Positions 10,801 to 18,900 of a stretch of DNA of 20,791 nt are shown in pieces. Source of the stretch: Poteriospumella lacustris (taxonomy: Eukaryota > Sar > Chrysophyceae > Chromulinales > Dinobryaceae); assembly GCA_008000375.1 (NCBI GenBank), contig SMOI01000125.1, positions 1 to 20,791 of the forward strand. The letters run 5' to 3'. A program made the position numbers and the translations under genes. The notes beneath the pieces are model-generated. The model saw only the letters and a program-made list of their open reading frames with translations. It was not told the origin of the DNA and searched no databases. How positions within the stretch are numbered: position 1 is the first letter of the stretch; each line of letters opens with the position of its first letter.

Positions 10801-11751
10801 TGCGTATCTTCCGAATGAGATTGTTCCCACAGTGGTTCGTTGACTAGAAATATAGCGGATAACTTCAGTACCCGACATTGTATAATCAGAGAAGAAGATA
10901 GCCCCGGTAGAATCTACCCAGACACCACCCACATTGTTGCATTGTGCAGAAGTCAGTAAACCGCCCTTGAAGCCTATCGTTGTACTACCAGCAAATATGG
11001 TACTGGCTGAGGAGTCAACTCTACGCACATTTCTGTCTCCCGAAAAGAACAAGGCGCCGGCCGAATCGATTGATAAACTGGGGACTTTGCCAACTCTGCT
11101 GAGTCTGTCCACAGCACCACAATTGCCATCACCGACGAAAACTGCGGTTGATGATGAAGAAGTTATCTTTCTAATTCTGCAAGAAGATCCTAGGAATCCT
11201 TCGGATACGTACACAGCTCCTGTTGTATCCGCAACACAGGCGATCGGCCCATTTAACGTCACTCCTGTCCCAGTTAAGGTGGTTCCAGATGTCCCACAGA
11301 TACCGGCCAATGTCGATATAATGCCCGTGACCATGTCCACTTTACGAATACAATGGCTTCTACCTTCCACAACAAACAAAGAACTTTTGAACGCGCATAC
11401 AGAGCGCGGGTAGTTCAAGGTTGCAGATGTTGCTTGACCGCCATTTCCTGTACTACTGGCGGTACCTGTCCCCGCCAATAAGTTCACAGTTAGAGTTGAT
11501 GGATCGATGTATCTAACTTGATTTCGGAAAGGTTCGGCAAAATATATCGTCGACTGGTTCACCCACACGTTTGCAAAATCGGTGATGTTAATGGCTGCAC
11601 TGGTTGCAGCAACTCCGTTCCCGTTGTTCGCACCATTTCCTACATAATTGGTCACGACAAAAGAGCCATTCACGTAATCTCCTGCAACTGTGGAGCAAAT
11701 CATCGCTATGAAAATGAAAACTGCAGGAATGATTTTTCCTTTCAGCGCCAT
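1801..11751 (-). CDS. Giant NHL / PSxxPT-stalk / REJ-like polytopic membrane protein
   Basis: A single open frame of 3,316 codons, probably a cell-surface receptor- or adhesin-like protein. The order of parts, in residues, is as follows. A signal peptide spans 1-24 (hydrophobic IIPAVFIFIAMICSTVA). A propeller of NHL-like repeats covers about 38-355 (motifs such as GNGGQATSATLNYPRSV, then IRKV). A Pro-Ser/Thr-x-x stalk covers 362-1151. The ectodomain from about 1152 contains a REJ-like block (about 1450-1760; GDTIRFDASKSYD, ALSFAWQC, NRPPFGGILDVTPRSG). A Ser-rich stretch follows, then a Cys-rich segment with CRCGYNT near 2143 where a GPS site would lie. Hydrophobic segments fall near 2200, 2364, 2470, 2822, 2863, 3038 and 3062. 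The acidic Ser/Asp tail runs from about 3110. REJ plus a GPS-like position recalls polycystin-1-type proteins, but I see no PLAT domain or polycystin channel. The start is the first ATG before the signal peptide. The frame has no stop, so introns are not needed, though in-frame ones cannot be excluded. Function is inferred; ligand unknown. Confidence 0.85.
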   Translation of the reverse strand: MALKGKIIPAVFIFIAMICSTVAGDYVNGSFVVTNYVGNGANNGNGVAATSAAINITDFANVWVNQSTIYFAEPFRNQVRYIDPSTLTVNLLAGTGTASSTGNGGQATSATLNYPRSVCAFKSSLFVVEGRSHCIRKVDMVTGIISTLAGICGTSGTTLTGTGVTLNGPIACVADTTGAVYVSEGFLGSSCRIRKITSSSSTAVFVGDGNCGAVDRLSRVGKVPSLSIDSAGALFFSGDRNVRRVDSSASTIFAGSTTIGFKGGLLTSAQCNNVGGVWVDSTGAIFFSDYTMSGTEVIRYISSQRTTVGTISFGRYASNEFTNGVALWDAYFDGIGGIMGDSTGALYITVKNSAVIRKASFPSPTTSPTQFPTATPTLFPTVSAIPSIAPTAAPSFTPSVSPSYSPTATPSFVPTATPSASPTYVPSNVPTAAPTVVPSYAPSCTPSCVPTAVPTATPSVLPTETPTVAPTGSPSYSPTNIPTYVPTEVPTAAPSASPTVIPTAAPTGSPSCSPSEQPTMVPTACPSVVPTTLPSKIPTATPTQAPTQTPTFVPSMDPSASPSDMPTASPTHAPTVFPSTPPSIQPSPLPTTDPTCSPTWQPSCAPTASPTWNPSVSPTIAPSFSPTQIPTWPTFHPTSVCPTSHPSSSPSSLLSKKPTKHPTMWPTSQPSLRPSSQPTLKPSTSPSCQPSSQPSSQPVGYPTRQPTSRPSAQPTNHPSRQPSNRPTTQPSRQPSSHPSIQPSTQPSRQPSTQPILQPFSQPSCQPSCQPSCQPSVQPTMHPSQQPSIQPTNQPTGQPSRPPSTQPTSQPSGQPTSQPSAQPSSQPSVPPSSQPSSQPSCTPSTWPSVPPTNHPTGQPSRSPSTQPTSQPSGQPSSQPSMQPTFKPTSCPTTQPSRKPTVQPSCQPTSPPSSYPSIPPSSQPTKRPSCQPTAQPSCKPFPHPTSSPSQQPSCQPSKQPSALPSGHPSLSPSSQPSISPSSRPIGRPSTSPSSCPTSEPSFVPSTAPSSIPSTRPTGQPSPTPNALPSSNPSFPPLSFPSGSPTTVPSRTPSSKPSSQPVADPTSPPSLIPTILPSGLPTSLPSTLPTAQPTGQPTIRPSNFPSVYPTSHPNSQPTRQPTNVPSTQPSRQPSVQPSSQPSRQPTVRPTAVPSISLLRSSAKSLLSAEFSLPAAAINVNIKLGQDLLVCPSPLSTQLTTTVAGLPTGAWRSVWTSRWSLVIQLFYESMRPRHFAHPITVTLQGCGVKLNTSIHIAPLTFSATASSPLCSTNRTCVIPLVIPLAAASLGWPLQNVSIRTPVRTTSMSAKMSNIYVIAVDEQVPRVNASACTITGRCVETTVALPDSSRGIAVSLVLGGTDPVYWRSKSLHIFSQLLVPDWSAVRRWNFTYNWTVVDTSSGVAVHSIGRSNDPSLLTFPSFSLLADGTYQAVVSLVEVGITSPPVVFSVTADPIAVVLQPSQRTHYVAAGDTIRFDASKSYDANNDIGARSGSALSFAWQCVDDPASLCQVRSTALAPLNSIVDISVAERAVAGAMFRLRVVVRHRTSNRQADATVLIVVQAKGTPRVDLVANSSVLSWRNVPMSTAVVWAVQAHVNRSSCLDSTACGLSWSMASSSGGGTFSADMKSLARVAAVQASSTLLSQIITFHPSSFATGVLYTFRVALGTQLALAELDIAMNRPPFGGILDVTPRSGVAMQTTFHLAAYGWKDDASSDYPLTYDYRYFVLNQWWQLINPSALPFVEATRLPWNTSVSVRVTVADMWSAASTAFRSVSLTKIADDRWQLSSYWQLINATYPTTTVWLRQGGLVLVDVRSQYAAGLFRAVTLIPLVTALQSKVNETVVRRTDPSMLTMGQALVSNINLFRLELQLQAARDQVYNDLFASSSSTNASAQGSLDQATKAFDSLTPLLLGMLTAGTSTAGSTTVNTVTISTGGMTASFSVISFGSPSSSSSSDNSSAPSSVSLSIPNSANSISLSTTAGAETAGVVVSLVQLDASSLKSSSFLPANATANGTTGGNAAAAALTQAKLSSDIITIQLISASTNGSQSSLALPTFDASLTLTSSTTNTPDTGPTSLQHNCSVGVRETVSLFCKASKVRVNITCTGDVAAMVKRSCPVSKHVCSVLNLADNTVTSNDYCQAIVTGSSVLCRCGYNTQSGNTSSNAALLALNGRISVAAFSSFATGELDSSVSLAGASLNANLAGRSIVIFVTFSCFWGISIVFMGLQHMRSHGLWWPVHPTKQPPLSSIITPTSATDTAALAHEHPSSTNPPKHTRRRRHAATKAQARALDKQSDGFYSYLVAMLPPALVSSEPWWYRLRTTLLTRHLYFRAVQVLFVPYRPTESAMDSSQGQRAQAAFDLEQRRRKLDVIHVLTALTMSCFVLALLYDLQYPADDGYCGAQPDQATCLYRKSLLDPWRSRCLWIAQLNVHPVAAVVTESLHGQIIDQLEVNAQEDATAAEVVMPCQLNDVNSSQVAFISSFFITSIFATLLDFFLDFSFEILNADFSKNATARRDALAAEARRHAQAQPMTGAVDAGGATASVDFQALDSSRVAEETAEPTRRLPPWWRLSTSLPWPRWRMATTGRGSVSPYPHAACAADVVVQPPPQGRTHHDNDADADDDDNEKLKLMVMVVPDAVMNARRRWVTSASTVERAGGPRGRHVVVARQQRRPGTIGGTIPPVVSSVHPLSASSPPMDAPSTSVAMPSRGRRAAISVMPVVLAVGPSTNAATTTSSASQAPPSSGRMLNAHHGGVGGGGGGGGAGGGSGHSTHLALASDAEFGVSLMHVVVADAIETLSGSREKRNIVLHTIRRSYAEMYFVHEAWQYVFMVVLLVMNGGAFYFIISKAAMRGMNWQFAFLRACSLEWFTEIFLIEVLECLLLDFALAAYVHHEVLQCVAMFVHLQAMHMGQKQRSQQQPRQQSSVVPEDAVARRGWSSLPNEALRASDSPLVALALLRPNVKESRFALVCHDYMASLRAVRHGSVHGGSSEEGAPSELPTTMSRWTRWCRTLRRTLRRGLRRVFDWYCRRSAGTQETILNVSTSVLVAVSIFLWFAVVQPALVGGNLIAASVTWLVVLGGGLYVAARVLFAMRRAQPTLITPWTDPVDTASTDTAVLREAEAAKRTKEQEALPHEVKLDDEDDSGDHDRSLDGDVDVRSRRPDARSALDAVVRHRSDASSWLSLDAASWSNFSRSDGSADGIADGIADDDEADKDDGSEDGRDSPVSNDSQQWAALFASTSPSSGSAASHHRDPQSSPPASLDRQWSLSQSNDEDEGGEDPKALLFDDWDDDVDAPLHRTPTGKASASSSGVVSSRFSFD
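3468..3516 (-). repeat. GCC/GGC trinucleotide run encoding poly-Gly
   Basis: A run of (G/A)CC-type triplets encodes the Gly-rich stretch GGVGGGGGGGGAGGGSGH. It lies in the long cytoplasmic-type loop between the third and fourth membrane segments of the giant protein. It is a flexible linker and a likely site of length polymorphism. Confidence 0.8.
9129..9380 (-). repeat. Higher-order duplication inside the stalk, 180-bp offset
   Basis: Bases 9129-9200 and 9309-9380 are direct repeats differing at 3 of 72 positions, offset by exactly 180 bp (60 residues, 15 tetrapeptide units). Both encode the block PTGQPSRxPSTQPTSQPSGQ. It indicates a recent in-frame duplication or unequal exchange within the stalk. 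Confidence 0.85.
10221..10400 (-). repeat. Second higher-order duplication in the stalk, 108-bp offset
   Basis: The segment starting ATGGCGATCC at 10221 recurs at 10329, offset 108 bp (36 residues, nine units). It encodes two versions of PTGSPS(Y/C)SP with similar flanking units. Divergence is greater than in the 180-bp pair, so this duplication looks older. Confidence 0.7.
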
Positions 11752-12203
11752 CGTTTTAATGTTCTCAAAAGTTGTGGCTGAGCTGGCTAATTTCTATCGC
11801 TACAAGCTAAATGCATTTCAAATCGTCCTGAATGACACGCCCGAATTTTCTTTTGTTTTGCCCTCTGAAGATGAATATTTCTCAATAATTGGCGACCTGA
11901 TTCGCCAACGAACAGAAAATACGATGTCATCCTCATCATGTTCATACCGTTTCACGTTCTCACAGCAGCAGCAGCAGGGTTCGCTTTCCACTTTGAATGA
12001 ACTGAACTGAAGTGATGAAACAACAGCTGCAAATAAATGGGTTCATCATCGATTTCGATTTACCATTGAATATGGTCTGAAGTAGAAAGAGATCCGTATC
12101 AGATACTTTAGATATTCTCATTATTCACGAACATATTCACGGAGTATTCGTGATTCGCAGGAAATAAGCAGTCAGTAGGATCTCGATTTGGCTGTGATAA
12201 AAA
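11752..12203. promoter_or_regulatory. Divergent intergenic region: giant gene and dynein copy A
   Basis: These 452 bases separate the start codons of the giant gene (reading left) and dynein copy A (reading right), so both promoters should lie here. Visible elements are a 7-bp inverted repeat TTGGCGA/TCGCCAA (11889-11895 and 11902-11908), a CAG run (11961-11975), and a small cluster with ATTCACG twice (12123, 12135) plus TCACGAA/TTCGTGA as an inverted pair (12125-12131, 12147-12153). No clear TATA box or RFX X-box was found. An open frame at 11759-12010 (+) is treated as doubtful. Confidence 0.55.
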
Positions 12204-15200
12204 ATGTCCAATTCGAAAGCCCGATTTGGAACTAAAGCCAACAAGTCTGTATCCGGTGCCGTGGTCGCAGGTACTTCACCATTCGTACGAAGGAAATCAC
12301 GACCATGTAAATGACCATGCAATCTCGTTTACAGGTTCGAAGAGGAACAATGCAGCCGCCATCGTCGGCAGCGGCGGTACAGCGCCCACGAAAGGCGGAC
12401 CGATCCAAGTCATTTTCGGTGGCAAAATCGTGACTCCCCAAAGTTTGATTTCGCGGAAACCCGGCGGCCATGCTGATCGAAGCAAGAAAGGAAAGACCGC
12501 GTCAATGGTGAAGCAAATGACGATCGACGAGTCGGCGTCGGAGGCAGGCGAGAAGGTGTCGTCGCTGTCGTCGAAGTTGAACCTGAAAAGGTACGTCGGG
12601 TCGATCATGGCACTTGCTGTGTTGACATGTTCACTAATCGCACTATGTTACCCCGCTGTTATGCAGTCGAATGGATCTGGCAAGTGATTTGGGTCGTAGT
12701 ACACACAAACTGGCGGCGGCCAACCGGTCGAAGACCGAGAAGGAAGAAACCTTCACCGTGATGCTGTCGGAGACCAGCACGACGATCCATTTGGCCCTCA
12801 CGTCCTTCCAGGTGGCGAGCGACACACGTGATGTGATGGTGGTGGACGAGCGCAACGCTCGGTACGAGGCCGTGATCAAGTCGCACACGAACGTGGACGG
12901 GTTTGCGTCTCGGTCGTCGCAGACGAAGAACAATCAGCTGAAGAATCAGAACGAAATGGCGGCGCCCAACGCCTTCAAAGACTCCGGCTCGCAGGCCATT
13001 TCGTACGAGATCAAAGACGAAATCGCACAGCTGCATGCGGTGGAGGCGGAAACCGATGTGGCCACGTCGCTGGGTGTGGGCACGGAGACGAAGGTGGACG
13101 ACCTGCAGGGTCTGAACGCGTCGGTGAAGAAGTATGTGTTGGACACCGTGGGGGTGGCGTTGGTGACGCCCGGCTGTCTGTTGGACACCACGCGTGCCAT
13201 CAAGCCACCTGCGCCGGGCGAGTCACAAGCCGCGAAGCCGAAAGGCGACAAGTTCAAGAATCGTTCGATGGCGTCGATGGCGACGGGCGCGGGCGGCAAC
13301 CGACAGGGGTCTCAAATCTCGCTGGGCAACAACTCGGAGATCCCGAGCGACGACGAGAATGGCGGTGCGGGCGGTGCGACAGGAGCGAAGAAGGGCGCCG
13401 TGTCGCAGGCGTCGTCGGACAACAACAGTGGCAACGACGCCGCGGGGCTGCAGCCGTCGGGCTCGCGCGCGAACATTTCGCAGAGCAACGCCGGTGACTC
13501 GACGATGGATTCGGAGGACGGCTCCAATGTGTACCACGGCAACAGCAGCTCGGCGCAGTACGAGGCGTTCACGGAGGAAGACTCGCTGCAGTTGGTGCGG
13601 GATGCGGAGACGAAGCGCATTTTGTCGCAGCCGATCCTGCTGAAGCGTCTGCAGATGATCGAGCGCGCCATTCAGCAGAACGCCAACTACCGCAACCAGC
13701 TGGACTATCGCGACTTGCCGGACATCGCGCCGTTGACGTTGTTGTCGCCGGAGCGCGCGAAGCAGCATGACGCAGGCGACGCCGGCCCCGGCGGTCTGGG
13801 CAAGTCGGCGTTGAACATCAAGAAGTTCTCGGACCGGTCGCGGTCGGTGCAGCACGGCATGGGCCAGAGCGAGACGTCGCAGTACTTCTCGGACACGGCG
13901 TCGGTGATGAGCGCGGACGAGACGTCGTCGGTGGCGACGGGTGCGGACAAGAAGAACGCGAAGCTCGACACGCAGTTCTTGTTGAGCGACGCGGCGAAGG
14001 TGAAGAAGCTGTTCACGTACGCGAACAAGGAGCTGATCGAGGGCCGAGCGGTGACGGCGATGGCGTGGAACGCGGTGTCGTCGGATCTGTTGGCGGTGGG
14101 CTACGGGCGGCTGTCGGACATCCAGAAGACGTCGACGGAGGGCGACGAGGCGGCCAACGGCAAGTCGAAGGACCGACCGTCGTCGGAGAGTGCGCCGAGC
14201 CGCGCGGGGACGGCGAAGGACGCCACGGCCGCTGCACCGACATCGAGCAGCGGCGGCATCGCCACCAACAACAACGGCGCTGGCAACAGCGGCTCGGACA
14301 TTCCGACGGACGACGCGCTGCAAGGGCTGGTGCTGTTCTGGTCGCTGCGCAACCCAGACTACCCGGAGAAGATCCTGCGGACGTCGCATTCGGTGACGGC
14401 GCTGGACTTCTCGCGGCAACACCCGATGATCTTGGCGGTGGGTCTGTCGAACGGCGACGTGAACATCTACGACGTGAAGCGGGAGGGCGCGAGCTGGACG
14501 GTGCCGGTGGAGTCGAGCGCAGGCATGCCGGACTCGCATCTGGATCCGGTGTGGAATCTGAAGTGGATTGTGCGCGGCGTGGAGCGACTGGAGACGCTGG
14601 GTAAGTGCAGCTCGCGTGCACGACGGGACGGCTGACGCTAACGTATGATGTGTGTGTCTGTGTGGATTGTTACAGTGTCGATCTCGACGGACGGACGCGT
14701 GCTGGAGTGGAACCTGAAAAAGGGTCTCGTGATGAGCAAGCTGATGGACCTGAAGAAGTCCGGCACGGTACGTTGTCTCGTCGCCTTCTGTGTGCCTGGT
14801 CTGTTGTTGTTGTCTGGGGCAGTCGTCGTCTAACGAGGTCGGTTGCGGTCTGTCGATGTGTGTGCGATGTGTAGGGCGACGGGTGGATCTCCAACTCGGC
14901 CGCGGGGTTGTCGTTCGACTTCCATCCGGAAGACCCGACCACGTACGTGACGGGTACCGAAGACGGCAACATCCACCGCTGCTCGGTGTCGTACAACGAG
15001 CAGTACCTGGAGACGTTCTCGCCGCACGCGGGTCCGGTGTATCGCATCCGGTTCAGCCCGCGGTGGTCGAACATCTTCATGTCGTGTTCGGCAGATTGGT
15101 CCATGAACGTGTACCATCTGAACCACAAGGTGCCGCTGTTGTCGATGCGTGGTTCGGGCGAGACGTACCCCATCAACGACATCGCGTGGTGTGGCGACAA

Positions 15201-15729
15201 CTCGACGGTGTTCGCGGCCGTGACGGTGGACGCGAAGTTGCAGATCTGGGACCTGTCGGTGTCGGCGATCGACCCGGTGGTGACGATCGATGTGGGCGCC
15301 GAGGACAAGTCGAAGGAGCCCGAGGAGAACGAAGACGGCGACGCGAACAAGAACCCCGCCGACGACTTCCATCCCGGGTCGCCTCCGATGACGGCCACGG
15401 CAGCGGCGTCGCGATTCATCGATCGCATCGACGGCAAGGACAAGGAGGAGACCTTGACGCCGATGAACCGGCTGCTGAAGTCGCTGTCGGTGGAGCCGCG
15501 ACGACGGATACTGACGTCGGTGTTGTTCGGCGAGAAGAGTCCCGTGGTGGTGGTGGGCGACAATCGCGGCAACGTGAACGTCTACCGCGTCTTCGACCCG
15601 GTGACGATCACGCACTTGGGACCGCTGCAGCAGTTCCAGAAGCTGAAGGCGGCGATCGTGCGGCAAACGGAGCCGTCGATGGCGCAGACGCTGCAGCCGG
15701 AGCCCATGAACAAAGAAGTTACCGTGTAG
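12204..15729 (+). CDS. DNAI4: Axonemal dynein intermediate chain, DNAI4/WDR78/IC138-like, copy A
   Basis: Predicted WD-repeat intermediate chain of an axonemal (inner-arm I1/f type) dynein. Exons: 12204-12270, 12335-12590, 12667-14600, 14676-14767, 14875-15729. All introns are GT-AG (64, 76, 75 and 107 nt) and the joined frame gives 1,067 residues with no stop. The N-terminal region carries the WDR78-like block (SETSTTIHLALTSFQVAS, then RNARYEA and SRSSQTKNN, about residues 130-195). A low-complexity Ser/Gly/Asn linker follows. WD-type blades begin near residue 556 (AVTAMAWNAVSSDLLAVGYG), then GLVLFWSLRNPDYPEKIL (about 658), SISTDGRVLEWNLKKGL (exon 4) and several in exon 5. Length is near Chlamydomonas IC138 and longer than human WDR78. 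The start is the first in-frame ATG and copy B preserves it. Paralogue choice among dynein ICs rests on motif memory. Confidence 0.85.
12671..15729 (+). repeat. Left arm of 3.06-kb palindrome
   Basis: This arm matches the reverse complement of 15977-19035 with no indel; paired coordinates always sum to 31706. The only differences I found are near the outer edge (about 12670 just outside, 12697, 12710) and the inner edge (15714, 15723). Introns 3 and 4 are base-identical between the arms. Confidence 0.9.
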
Positions 15730-15976
15730 TAGTCTGTAATGGAGGTGTAATTTGTGTGTCTCTTGTATATCTCTCGGTTTTACGGTGGCCAGGTTCTGCG
15801 GGGTTGTAGCAGTGCAAGCAGCCAGAGTGGTCCTGATCGGATTGTGTGTCTGGTGATGACTCTGTATTCGTTTGCATTGCGTTGAGATCTCTGAACACGG
15901 CACCAACAACAGAGGGGGAGAGAAAGAGACAAATACTGAAACAAATTACATTTTCCATTGCCATTGCCGCGACGGT
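15730..15976. other. Palindrome spacer with both dynein 3' ends
   Basis: The two dynein copies converge on this 247-bp unique spacer. The sequences after the two stop codons are unrelated except for the 10-mer TGTAATTTGT. It lies at 15746-15755 on the plus strand (16 nt past copy A's stop) and at 15941-15950 on the minus strand (26 nt past copy B's stop). The motif could be part of a 3'-end signal, since TGTAA serves so in some algae, or it could be a remnant of shared 3'UTR. Both transcripts must end within or across this spacer. Confidence 0.6.
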
Positions 15977-18900
15977 CTACACTGTAACTTCCTTGTTCAT
16001 GGGCTCCGGCTGCAGCGTCTGCGCCATCGACGGCTCCGTTTGCCGCACGATCGCCGCCTTCAGCTTCTGGAACTGCTGCAGCGGTCCCAAGTGCGTGATC
16101 GTCACCGGGTCGAAGACGCGGTAGACGTTCACGTTGCCGCGATTGTCGCCCACCACCACCACGGGACTCTTCTCGCCGAACAACACCGACGTCAGTATCC
16201 GTCGTCGCGGCTCCACCGACAGCGACTTCAGCAGCCGGTTCATCGGCGTCAAGGTCTCCTCCTTGTCCTTGCCGTCGATGCGATCGATGAATCGCGACGC
16301 CGCTGCCGTGGCCGTCATCGGAGGCGACCCGGGATGGAAGTCGTCGGCGGGGTTCTTGTTCGCGTCGCCGTCTTCGTTCTCCTCGGGCTCCTTCGACTTG
16401 TCCTCGGCGCCCACATCGATCGTCACCACCGGGTCGATCGCCGACACCGACAGGTCCCAGATCTGCAACTTCGCGTCCACCGTCACGGCCGCGAACACCG
16501 TCGAGTTGTCGCCACACCACGCGATGTCGTTGATGGGGTACGTCTCGCCCGAACCACGCATCGACAACAGCGGCACCTTGTGGTTCAGATGGTACACGTT
16601 CATGGACCAATCTGCCGAACACGACATGAAGATGTTCGACCACCGCGGGCTGAACCGGATGCGATACACCGGACCCGCGTGCGGCGAGAACGTCTCCAGG
16701 TACTGCTCGTTGTACGACACCGAGCAGCGGTGGATGTTGCCGTCTTCGGTACCCGTCACGTACGTGGTCGGGTCTTCCGGATGGAAGTCGAACGACAACC
16801 CCGCGGCCGAGTTGGAGATCCACCCGTCGCCCTACACATCGCACACACATCGACAGACCGCAACCGACCTCGTTAGACGACGACTGCCCCAGACAACAAC
16901 AACAGACCAGGCACACAGAAGGCGACGAGACAACGTACCGTGCCGGACTTCTTCAGGTCCATCAGCTTGCTCATCACGAGACCCTTTTTCAGGTTCCACT
17001 CCAGCACGCGTCCGTCCGTCGAGATCGACACTGTAACAATCCACACAGACACACACATCATACGTTAGCGTCAGCCGTCCCGTCGTGCACGCGAGCTGCA
17101 CTTACCCAGCGTCTCCAGTCGCTCCACGCCGCGCACAATCCACTTCAGATTCCACACCGGATCCAGATGCGAGTCCGGCATGCCTGCGCTCGACTCCACC
17201 GGCACCGTCCAGCTCGCGCCCTCCCGCTTCACGTCGTAGATGTTCACGTCGCCGTTCGACAGACCCACCGCCAAGATCATCGGGTGTTGCCGCGAGAAGT
17301 CCAGCGCCGTCACCGAATGCGACGTCCGCAGGATCTTCTCCGGGTAGTCTGGGTTGCGCAGCGACCAGAACAGCACCAGCCCTTGCAGCGCGTCGTCCGT
17401 CGGAATGTCCGAGCCGCTGTTGCCAGCGCCGTTGTTGTTGGTGGCGATGCCGCCGCTGCTCGATGTCGGTGCAGCGGCCGTGGCGTCCTTCGCCGTCCCC
17501 GCGCGGCTCGGCGCACTCTCCGACGACGGTCGGTCCTTCGACTTGCCGTTGGCCGCCTCGTCGCCCTCCGTCGACGTCTTCTGGATGTCCGACAGCCGCC
17601 CGTAGCCCACCGCCAACAGATCCGACGACACCGCGTTCCACGCCATCGCCGTCACCGCTCGGCCCTCGATCAGCTCCTTGTTCGCGTACGTGAACAGCTT
17701 CTTCACCTTCGCCGCGTCGCTCAACAAGAACTGCGTGTCGAGCTTCGCGTTCTTCTTGTCCGCACCCGTCGCCACCGACGACGTCTCGTCCGCGCTCATC
17801 ACCGACGCCGTGTCCGAGAAGTACTGCGACGTCTCGCTCTGGCCCATGCCGTGCTGCACCGACCGCGACCGGTCCGAGAACTTCTTGATGTTCAACGCCG
17901 ACTTGCCCAGACCGCCGGGGCCGGCGTCGCCTGCGTCATGCTGCTTCGCGCGCTCCGGCGACAACAACGTCAACGGCGCGATGTCCGGCAAGTCGCGATA
18001 GTCCAGCTGGTTGCGGTAGTTGGCGTTCTGCTGAATGGCGCGCTCGATCATCTGCAGACGCTTCAGCAGGATCGGCTGCGACAAAATGCGCTTCGTCTCC
18101 GCATCCCGCACCAACTGCAGCGAGTCTTCCTCCGTGAACGCCTCGTACTGCGCCGAGCTGCTGTTGCCGTGGTACACATTGGAGCCGTCCTCCGAATCCA
18201 TCGTCGAGTCACCGGCGTTGCTCTGCGAAATGTTCGCGCGCGAGCCCGACGGCTGCAGCCCCGCGGCGTCGTTGCCACTGTTGTTGTCCGACGACGCCTG
18301 CGACACGGCGCCCTTCTTCGCTCCTGTCGCACCGCCCGCACCGCCATTCTCGTCGTCGCTCGGGATCTCCGAGTTGTTGCCCAGCGAGATTTGAGACCCC
18401 TGTCGGTTGCCGCCCGCGCCCGTCGCCATCGACGCCATCGAACGATTCTTGAACTTGTCGCCTTTCGGCTTCGCGGCTTGTGACTCGCCCGGCGCAGGTG
18501 GCTTGATGGCACGCGTGGTGTCCAACAGACAGCCGGGCGTCACCAACGCCACCCCCACGGTGTCCAACACATACTTCTTCACCGACGCGTTCAGACCCTG
18601 CAGGTCGTCCACCTTCGTCTCCGTGCCCACACCCAGCGACGTGGCCACATCGGTTTCCGCCTCCACCGCATGCAGCTGTGCGATTTCGTCTTTGATCTCG
18701 TACGAAATGGCCTGCGAGCCGGAGTCTTTGAAGGCGTTGGGCGCCGCCATTTCGTTCTGATTCTTCAGCTGATTGTTCTTCGTCTGCGACGACCGAGACG
18801 CAAACCCGTCCACGTTCGTGTGCGACTTGATCACGGCCTCGTACCGAGCGTTGCGCTCGTCCACCACCATCACATCACGTGTGTCGCTCGCCACCTGGAA

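Noticed and set aside
13223-14539. 438-residue Arg-rich ORF antisense to dynein exon 3 (mirror at 17167-18483)
   Set aside because: It is a shadow of the extreme G/C third-position bias of the dynein genes and has no protein-like composition.
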